From assembly GCA_949825045.1 (NCBI GenBank), contig OX463829.1:17578715-17642714 (forward strand): a stretch of DNA of 64,000 nt. The letters run 5' to 3'. Both the position numbers and the translations under genes were made by a program. Positions 56,260 to 64,000 of the stretch are shown one piece after another; within the stretch, counting starts at the first letter, position 1; every line of letters starts with the position of its first letter. The notes under the pieces were generated by a model. That model was not told where the DNA came from. It saw nothing but the letters and a program-made list of their open reading frames with translations, and ran no database searches. Source of the stretch: Argyresthia goedartella. Taxonomy: Eukaryota; Arthropoda; Insecta; Lepidoptera; Argyresthiidae.

Positions 56260-57344
56260 TATATCTACGCTGTCAAATTTAAGTATATGCACAGATACTA
56301 TAATATTAAACTAATACAGATAGACCACGTAGAACAAAATTTGTCCCCAGCGTAAACAGAGATGCTACGAAAGCATCTTTTGTTCAAGGCCTGTATCGCT
56401 TGGTGCAGCACTATTGTAATATCCCAAATTACACGAGATGGCGCTAGGACATTACATTTTAAGAGATGAATAGCCAATTTTGCTTGGACACTTTTATTTA
56501 CATTTAATAGATTATAAAGATTAAAATATTTACTAAAAACCAGCCCATTTGCAATTCCGTAATTTTGTTTTTACATTCCAAGATTCGCACCTAACGCCAT
56601 CTAGAAGAATGTTGGCTGAAACCATGGCGTCTTCATTTCAATCTTTACTCCCGGCGCCATCTCTGGATAACCAAGTGTTACTTATTCTAATCTGTATGGA
56701 ATGAGCACCCTGTATTATTATTTGCCAGTGGACCAAAAAGTACCTATATAAATCTGTTTTCGCATCGAATGTTTCCAGCCAGTTGCCTACTTCCATATTT
56801 CTATTCTTAAAATTGGTCCAAATTTCTAGAATTTCATATTATAAACATATGAAATACTATGAAACCTCAACCAGTTTTTCACATTTTTCCCGATTAAGAT
56901 AACGAGTATTTATTTCTCGCCCAGAAACCAAACCAAACAAGAGGACTACAAAAGTCTACCAAATTATATGCTTTCTTCCAGGTGGGACTGTCTTTGATTC
57001 TAATATAAAAGCCGAACTAGAAGCTAAACCGCCAAACTATTATCTATCTCACTTACTTGAAACATGAAGAGGAATACCATCAAAGCATTGCTCAATTAAC
57101 GAAGATAATTCAAAGGTCAACACATCCGCGGTGGTACAAAATTACTGATTGTTCTCGTGTGAATGCCGTATGTGTGTTTTGTTGCACAATCGGTCGGCAC
57201 CTATTGAGATATCTAATGTCATTGTGTCAGAATTGGTTGCGAGTCGTGTGCGCATTACTTAAACAATGCAAGCACGCATATGTCCGAAAATAACGTTTCT
57301 TTGATCTAATTGGTTCCATAGCATGTTTGTCTAATTTCTAATGG

Positions 57345-57560
57345 TAGGGTATTTTTAACCCCCAAGAAAAGAAGGGTGTTATAAGTTTGAAGCGTTTGCC
57401 TACCTGTCTGTCTGTGGCGGGGCGGATTTTAATGCGTTTTTTTATTGTTAGTAGACTTAATAGACTGCGTTGCTTCTTAGATATCTTTTATTAATAATAC
57501 ACCAAGTTAAAAACTTAAAAAAATTGACTTCCAGTTCAAGCCCATTTTATTCCCCCCCCC
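57345..57560 (+). repeat. Dispersed repeat related to 38195-38548
   Basis: TTTTTAACCCCCAAGAAAAG then GGGTGTTATAAGTTTG and CTGTCTGTCTGTGGCG, then CACCAAGTTAAAAACTTAAA as at 38195. A similar TTGCCGGGGTTAAAAAT end is at 62107-62125. Confidence 0.5.
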
Positions 57561-57899
57561 ATATAATATGTATTCAATTATCAGTAGTTGCAGTTATTTA
57601 CCTAGTAAAGGTAGTATCATTCATATTTAGAAACCTTTTGGTCTAATTTGTGAAACTACAATATACATGTATTATGAAAGGACAAGAATGATATATTAAG
57701 ATAGAATAAAAAAGTGATCTTGGTTAACTAATCAGTTACCTGAAATTTCGAAAGTGTTAGATAACGTCTGAAACAAAATACCTGGCACGTTATCACTAAC
57801 GCTATCAAAAAACGCACACGTGGACAGAAACCAGAAGCCAGTCACACACACACACGGCATTCACCTGTCGTACGCGTCTGTGTTGGAAATGGCATCGTA

Positions 57900-58460
57900 C
57901 GCGCAACTTGGTCAGCCTGCCAACCACTACACAGCAGCATGGAGTGAAGTCGCCATACCTCTCTCGTTCTTCCCAGGGGTCGAAGAAAGAGACAGATAAT
58001 AACAAAGAGTCCGTAGGACATTCTGTCGGTAAAAACGACTCTGCTTTATCGACATCTCAACTGGATCAACGGTCTTTCTCCGCTCATACCGGATCCCAAC
58101 TTAGTTATAACTTAACTTCGTTGGGCAGGAGTGTGCTTCGAGCCACAACGTTTGGTTTTCAAAATAATGTTCACTTGAGCTCGGTTAGTGTTGGATTGTG
58201 GCACTGTGTGAGGTTTCTAGTGGTACAAAGTGTCTGTTTTGAGTGTATTTTCGTGTCAGTGCTTTAAGTGAAGGGTTGGTACAGCCTCCAAGTGAATGCT
58301 GCTAAATCTCGGGAGGCTTCGCTGCGCTATGCAGGATCGGTTATGTGCTCGTGCAAACTTCAAGTTTGAATCTGTGCTCAGTTTTTCGAGTGTTTCGTTG
58401 AGTTTTAAGCCATCAGGAAGGAAGTTCAACGGATTGAGTCTTGGTTCAAAATAAAACAGG
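57900..58460 (+). promoter_or_regulatory. Candidate leader exon with GTATGT donor
   Basis: A unique block with GTG-rich, UTR-like sequence (58170-58270, including TCAGTG at 58256) and no repeat match ends in ATAAAACAGG|GTATGTAAAC at 58460/58461, a good splice donor. It holds a 119-codon frame (57908-58267) with no domain I recognise. It lies downstream of ASPP exon 2 on the same strand, so it could serve an alternative shorter transcript. Evidence is weak. Confidence 0.2.
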
Positions 58461-58783
58461 GTATGTAAACAATAATTCATTTCATTGACAGCTTTAGAGT
58501 ACCTTTCTAGAGCCTTCTGGGATCTTTCGACCTATGTACTTAAACTTTCAACATTCCAAGCCTAAATATTTCGAATGAATACAGGTAAATAGCCAATACG
58601 ATTACAATCAAGGTCAACTTTAAACCATTAATTCGAATATTAATTGCTTAAAGAAGGTATCCACAAATTTCAACAAGTAGGCAGTTATTAAAGAACAAGC
58701 ATAGGAATATGGTTAAACTAGCAGTATCTGGCCACAATATATTCAATTTATACACAACTGAGGCACCGATGTCCGAAGCCGCG

Positions 58784-58846
58784 TATAAAAGAGCTCAACG
58801 CGCGCTTGCTGCATACGATATCAGGGAAGCCTGAAATAGATCCTAG
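58784..58846 (+). promoter_or_regulatory. TATA box followed by a perfect splice donor
   Basis: GCGTATAAAAGAG (TATAAAA at 58784-58790) in a CpG-containing setting is followed 62 bp on by CCTAG|GTAAGT (58846/58847). Start would be expected near 58814-58823, leaving a 25-35 bp non-coding leader exon. It may be a chance pair of motifs or an alternative promoter. Confidence 0.25.
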
Positions 58847-59217
58847 GTAAGTAGGTAGGTTAAAGAAAAAATGAAAGAAGCAGACTTTAGAGCTATTATT
58901 TTCTCTAGATTAAGCATCTGATTGCCATTAATAAAAACAACGATACGATTAATGCCTCAATCCGTTTCTGACAGCAGCAAAGATATTGAACGTGACCAGG
59001 AATTTCTTCTGTATGAAAATTTTAATTAGTTTTTTCACCCTAACTATTTGACTCTGTCTACTTAATAAATCAATAGACAAGCTGATTAGACATCTAATAG
59101 TGTCTACAACACGTGCATGGAAATAAGGAAAACACCTAACCGCGCAAACAACACAAGCTAAACATCATCAACAAAGCTTCAACAGCAATTATCGAGGACT
59201 TGAAAACAAAATATCCA

Positions 59218-59466
59218 ATGACGACCCGAATGGCCGAGTCGGCAGTGACCCTGCCTAGGAACGCAAGGGTCCCGAGTTCGAGTCCCGGTGGGTGCAAATA
59301 TGTGTTTGATGACAACGGATGTTTGTACCCTATTCATGGTTGTTTATCTATCTATGTATAATATTTGTCTATATAAGTAAGTGTATCGTTGTCTAGTACC
59401 CAAGATACAGGGAATCCAAGTTTGGGGCTAGATCAGTGTGTATCAATAGTGTCCAAGGTATTATTA
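59218..59466 (+). mobile_element. SINE family 2, full-length
   Basis: TGACGACCCGAATGGCCGAG, B box GAGTTCGAGTCCCGG, TACCCAAGATACAGGGAATC and GTGTCCAAGGTATTATTA. The open frame 59389-59643 is a shadow. From 59470 to 60150 I see nothing assignable. Confidence 0.85.
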
Positions 59467-60154
59467 ATGCATTCCTTGAAAGACAACACAGCACATTTCT
59501 GGAATTCCGAACATAATCTTTTCTTACAAAGTTTTACGATACAATACTACCTGTTGCGTAGCACCGCTCATTTCGAGTCTCATGGTACCTATAGTAACCT
59601 TAGCGTATCCACCTGTCATGAGTTTATGATCCTTTTGCTCTAAGTATTAAGGTTGTGTTTAATTTACCATACGATACTACAAAAATGTGACATTCTACGC
59701 AGCGTTCTGTGTAGGGAGCGGAACCGATAACGGTGATTTCGAGTATTGCTCTTGAGTTTTGATGAGTACCCAGACGAGACGGCTGTTAAGGAACTGCATG
59801 TTGAGTTTAACTAATCCTTATTACTTAGGGCTTAGGGGAGTTCACTCGGAACGCTATGATATGCAAGGTTATTCGAGCATTATGGTAGAGTAGACGGGCC
59901 GGACACTGTATCTTTGGTATGATGTAGGAGTATGTATGAGCGAAAGAGCTGGCACAAAATCTGGCATGGGACAAGAACATTTTTGACATACACCTAATGT
60001 TTGTATGTTGATGAATTTGTTGTGATATTTATTTTGGGCTCAATAGACGTGTTATTAAAAGAGAGGACAGTAAATTACAGGAGAACAATTTAAATGACCA
60101 CCAAAATATTTTTTTACTGCCAAAAATTATCACCAAAAGTTGCAGAAGATATAA

Positions 60155-60240
60155 GGGCAAAATACTGCGGTAGCTTAGGTAAAGGGTAAAGGGTGAGCGA
60201 AGTGAAGCCCCCTTTAAGCTTCGTGTTAGGTTGATAAGTG
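60155..60240 (+). repeat. Repeat shared with the MITE at 55904-56259
   Basis: AGGGCAAAATACTGCGGTAG CTTAGGT...GGTGAGCGAAGTGAAGC...CTTCGTGTTAGGTTGA matches 56088-56170, though the hairpin stem between is different (AAAGGG...CCCCCTTT). The 60245-61270 stretch has no other call. Confidence 0.65.
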
Positions 60241-61275
60241 TTGATAAGTTAAGTGCACAAAACATAAAAAGATGTTTGGTGATAATTTATCACAACACAA
60301 TTTGGTGATCGTTTACTAATTCTGGCGGTCGTTTCGAATTTATTGGTAGTAAAATAGGTGCGTTTTTGGTGATCGTTTAAACACAAGCAAAATCATAGTG
60401 TATAACAGTGCTTGGTGGTGCAGTGAATAAGCACAGTGCCAACCATTATCATAGTCCAGGATAATTCGCTTTGTACACGTTGCCCTAGCTCTAATATACG
60501 CCATATATTCCCAATTGTGTATGAAACCCTTCTGAAAACTTTTACAGAGCATAAAAATTATCAAATCTTGCATTTAACGGCACGGAGAATTAGAAAACAC
60601 AAGAAATACCAATTTTCAATACAAATCAACAGTCAAAAATTTGCCTCACAATTTTTGGGGCTTTGTTACTATCCGAATATGCAATATACTTATGTGTGTT
60701 TCTATAATGAAACCCGTGCGTCTGGCAGTACCGTATCATGTGACAGTAACACCTTTCTGTCAATAGGGCGCGCGTGTTGACAGGCGCGCCTCACCAGCGG
60801 AGTGGAAGGTTACAAATGGAGTATCGCAGGGGTCAGATCTTGACCCTGGCGAGGAACGTGCTCACAGAAACGTGTTTAGCATTAGAGAAATATGTGAATT
60901 TGATTTATCCTGTGGAATATGGCGGCTGACTGTTTGATTTGAAAAGTCTACAAAACGTTTGAGGTATTTGGGAGGTAAGGTAGTTTGTTTTCAGCTTTAT
61001 TCTTGACGGCACATATTAAGGTGATATGTCTAGATATCTAGGTAGCAAAACTAAACAGATGCGTATTGAAACTGCAATGCCTACTTGTGTCTTTTTTATT
61101 GGAAACTTTGATCTAACAATAGAGCCATTATTACATTAATATATTGTTATCTCTATTACATAATGTGCATTATTACGATAGTACGATTTCATGGCAAAGT
61201 ATTTCAATATTATCTGATGTCTTTCCTACTAGCAGTTTTGAAGAAAAAAAACTATTAAACATCAATCAGCATACT

Positions 61276-61487
61276 GATGGCCGATTTCACCAAAACGATC
61301 CCTATCCTTTAGGGGACACTTTCTTTCTTTCATAGGCCACCTATCGGTTGTTTCGATTTGCCCTAAATGTAAGAATCATCTAGGCTCCTTGGGGACCCCC
61401 TAAATATAAGAGTCCGGCCAACGAAATAGTCGCTAGACAGCTAAGAAAAAGAGCTAAGTGTCCCTTAACTGTTGGTGAAATCGGACT
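61276..61487. mobile_element. MITE-like element with GATTTCACCAA ends
   Basis: The left end is GGCCGATTTCACCAAAACG and the right end read inward is GTCCGATTTCACCAACAGTT. Inner words AGGGGACACTT and AAGGGACACTTAGC are also inverted. The ends resemble those of 28413-28520 (GGTTTCACCAC). Confidence 0.65.
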
Positions 61488-61949
61488 TTTAATTATCTAC
61501 CTTAAAACGCGAGTATAGTCCAAAGTCTCCATTTACCAAACTCCATTTACCCCTTTACCAACTGTTCATTGATTCTATGAATGATCTCATACACACCGGT
61601 CCACGTTACCCTCAATTTATATCTAACAGTGGTTTTCCCACGGCAGCTAACTTAACCAAACATTAGTCTTGGAGACTGGCAGCATATTCTGTTCTACGCA
61701 CATCAGGGAGTTAGTTGAGCCACAAACGTACCAACTTCTGTCCCCGCCTCAACCGCACCCTTTCGATCACCGGGGGTGAAAAAAATCTTCGTATTGAAAC
61801 TGAATCATAAAAAAAATAGATTTACTATGTCCAATGTAAGACAATCACCACTTGACGTCTCATTTGTTCGGTTCGTAAACTTTAATATAGGTACAATTGT
61901 GAGAGGTTTACAATTATAACTAAAAATAAAAAAGTAAAACAACCCCGCC

Positions 61950-62125
61950 ACATTGAAATCTATCGGCAAAATTTTTGTTGCGGTGAAGTCTCCTACCAAT
62001 TATAAAATCCCGCAAATAAATCCGTCCATCCGTTAGAGCGCTAGAGTGCCACAAACAGACACACACACACATACAGAAGCTTAAAAATTATAACTCCCAT
62101 ATTTTTCGTTGCCGGGGTTAAAAAT
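61950..62125 (+). repeat. Dispersed repeat with (CA)n and GGGGTTAAAAAT end
   Basis: CGGCAAAATTTTTGTTGCGG, ATCCGTCCATCCGTTAGAGC, AGACACACACACACATACAG, and CGTTGCCGGGGTTAAAAATG. Related by word content to 57345-57560 and 38195-38548. The following 62130-62950 has domain-free overlapping frames only. Confidence 0.45.
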
Positions 62126-62964
62126 GCCACACTATCTATTTGTATCGCGGCAACTAGTCTCCGCTCTGCGTATCTGTGAAGGTTCCCCGTCTGAGCGCGT
62201 CTTCCGAGGCCCTCGTGGTTGGAATCTTGTGAAAGTTGGCCGCAGCCTCAAGATCAAGTGGATGGTGTGGTGTGGCCCCAAACTGGTTTTTTTGAATCGG
62301 CAAGTGTAGGTGCCGGCTGGGGCCACGGGACAACCGGATGTGCGGAATGCCGCTCCCGATGTGTTTATGTTGATGATGAGGAAGGAAGGTGTTCTGTTCA
62401 TCTGCTTTGGAAAAATCAAAATGATTCGAAATATAGTGTGCAATTTTGAAACCGTCAAAACTATCGAACTAAGCTGAGAGGTTGAAATACGACAGCTCTT
62501 ATTTGGGAAGGACTACACAACCATACTTTAGTATTCGGGCAGAAAGTGGCCTATTACAACCAATTGACTTTGACTTTTTGACTTACTTTTCGTTTAGCAT
62601 GGCAAGAACTAAATGCAAACAGATGCGTTCGCCCCAAAAAAACAACGGAACTACCGTATTTTGCCTTTCGTTAGTACAAATTTACATTTTTTTTTCAAAA
62701 ACTCCTATCTTAAAAACAATATGTGAAATATCAGGATAGTCTGCCTCAACTATCTAAAAACTACCAAAAAACACGCACGCCCTAGCGAAACGCGGTCTTT
62801 CTTAAGTGTAATCTAGCCCTTGTTTGGTTGCCATAAGCACAGAATGCTTAATAATAAGTTCTATTTACGAACTCGTTTTTGAACTAGTTTAGTTGTGACG
62901 CCTGGGGATCGGAATCAGTGACTATTATTAAATGTATCACAAGATAATCTTTTAAACTAATCGT

Positions 62965-63375
62965 TTATAATTTCTTTATTGCACACAAATTATTATACTA
63001 ACAAGATATACATTAAAATAGTGTACAAAGGCGAGCTTATCTCTAACAAGAGATCTCTTCCAGCAAACCATGTCAGGATGAGATAGGTTAATCACAGTGC
63101 ACGGGTAGACCGATGTGTACAACATACCTTTAATTACAACTCAAAAAACTACATACATAAAATATACATCCTAAATATAAATAAATATTAAATATATATA
63201 TAAATTATAAATACATAAATACTACCTGTATTTCTAAAGAGATAGGAAGTGCTTCTTCACGCGACTTTTAAAGATATTGAGAGTAGGACTATCCCTGATG
63301 GTGCAGGGGAGTGCATTCCACAACCGAATGGCCCGGAGTCTAAACCCGTGCTCGTAGGACGCGGTGTTATGTTGT
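62965..63375 (-). mobile_element. LINE 3' end (LWNxLP family), inverted
   Basis: The minus strand from about 63360 reads FRLRAIRLWNALPCTIRDSP then TLNIFKSRVKKHFLSL and a stop near 63243, an unbroken reverse-transcriptase C-terminus. The 3' UTR follows to a poly-A-like end at 62965 (reverse of TGTGCAATAAAGAAATTATA), sharing CTCGCCTTTGTACACTATTTT with 7775-7795. Confidence 0.78.
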
Positions 63376-63892
63376 GGAGTCGTGAGTATAGAAACTGTGT
63401 GGGTCCTCCGAGGCCTGCTGGAAGAAACAAATTGAAAACGGTCTCGTAGGATCGTTCTTGGAAAAAATCACGCCCTTTTGTAGAGTAATCCGGAAACTTA
63501 GATATTAACCAGGGGCAGTACTTGTCTCAGGTACGGTCTTCTTCCAAAGGCAACGTATAGATTTTATACAGTGTTTTACTATATAAACCTGCGGCCACTC
63601 GGACATAGCCTCAGATCAGACAGAAATTGATTTCACGAGTCATTTCCTTTATCAGCTTAGCTCGTATTTTTACAATTCCGGAATAAACTCCGATTGAGTA
63701 TGTCCGGTAATGGGGTACATAGATAATATTCCGATCCGATTCCGACGTAATGACCAAACTTAAACGCCCCCGAACATTCATGCGTTTTTGCAGCAGGGAT
63801 AGAAAGAAATGCTTAGCTTTTATTTGCGGACGTAGCTTTTTTTTCTGTTTAACTGTGAATTTGTAGCTTTGAAGGTACGGTAATCAAGATCA

Positions 63893-64000
63893 GTAATAAT
63901 AATAATTATATCAATAAAATAAAATAATTATTAGATGACAATCTTACACAAATCTAACTAGGCCCATAGTAAGCTCAACAAGACTTGTGTAATGGGTACT
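63893..64000 (-). mobile_element. SINE family 3, cut by window end
   Basis: TTAGATGACAATCTTACACA AATC and CTAGGCCCATAGTAAGCTCA match the 3' tail of 47555-47805 in the same orientation. The head would lie beyond position 64000. Confidence 0.65.

Noticed and set aside
57140..57910. A second copy of the 26521-28880 transposon ends (GTGAATGCCGT words at about 57159 and inverted at about 57855)
   Set aside because: The shared words are short and partly simple (GT)n repeats; the conserved core of the 68-bp terminal repeat is absent.
62109..62458. Overlapping ORFs on both strands as a gene
   Set aside because: No recognised domain or splice signals, and they border a dispersed repeat.

Overview
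This window looks like nuclear DNA of an insect, most likely a moth or butterfly (Lepidoptera). It is AT-rich, has no operons or dense coding, and has strong spliceosomal splice sites. It is full of tRNA-derived SINEs, 5'-truncated non-LTR retrotransposons and decayed DNA transposons of types familiar from lepidopteran genomes. Most open frames are short and non-coding. No complete host gene, rRNA, intact tRNA gene or CRISPR lies in the window.

Host gene. Two + strand exons (44141-44297 and 54380-54469) join in frame across a 10.1 kb intron. They encode the N-terminal ubiquitin-like/RA-like domain of an ASPP-family protein (apoptosis-stimulating protein of p53). The ATG follows a splice acceptor directly, so a 5' leader exon must lie upstream; 25640-25812, ending in a GTAAGT donor, is one candidate. 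The rest of the gene (coiled coil, ankyrin repeats, SH3) is presumably beyond the right edge. Most of the window would then be ASPP introns. Two possible leader exons or promoters (57900-58460 and 58784-58846) lie downstream of exon 54380-54469.

Antisense material in the presumed first intron. 39835-40161 (-) looks like an exon, with acceptor and donor, but has a one-base frame break; I do not recognise the protein. Next to it, 40614-41184 (-) is a decayed Crypton-type tyrosine recombinase.

Transposons. The best-preserved element is 26521-28880: a Tc1/mariner-type transposon with TA target duplications, 68-bp terminal inverted repeats, an intact two-exon transposase of 335 residues (DD35E), tRNA-like Pol III boxes inside each end, and a small nested inverted-repeat element. 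A second Tc1 element (49931-51434) has a DD34E transposase broken by one stop codon. Others are a piggyBac-like relic with TTAA flanks (13676-15298), a hAT-type non-autonomous element with a perfect 8-bp duplication (48281-48977), a possible second hAT-like element (18121-18924), and several MITE-like elements.

Retroelements. There are at least five non-LTR families (jockey-like, a family with a conserved LWNxLP-type C-terminus, RTE, a family ending in an SEMN-type C-terminus, and one with a DIRV/FTPLV-type C-terminal domain) and three main SINE families with A and B boxes. At 44640-47095 a jockey-like element is interrupted by two SINEs. Left of about 25 kb I see only repeats, relics and featureless AT-rich DNA.
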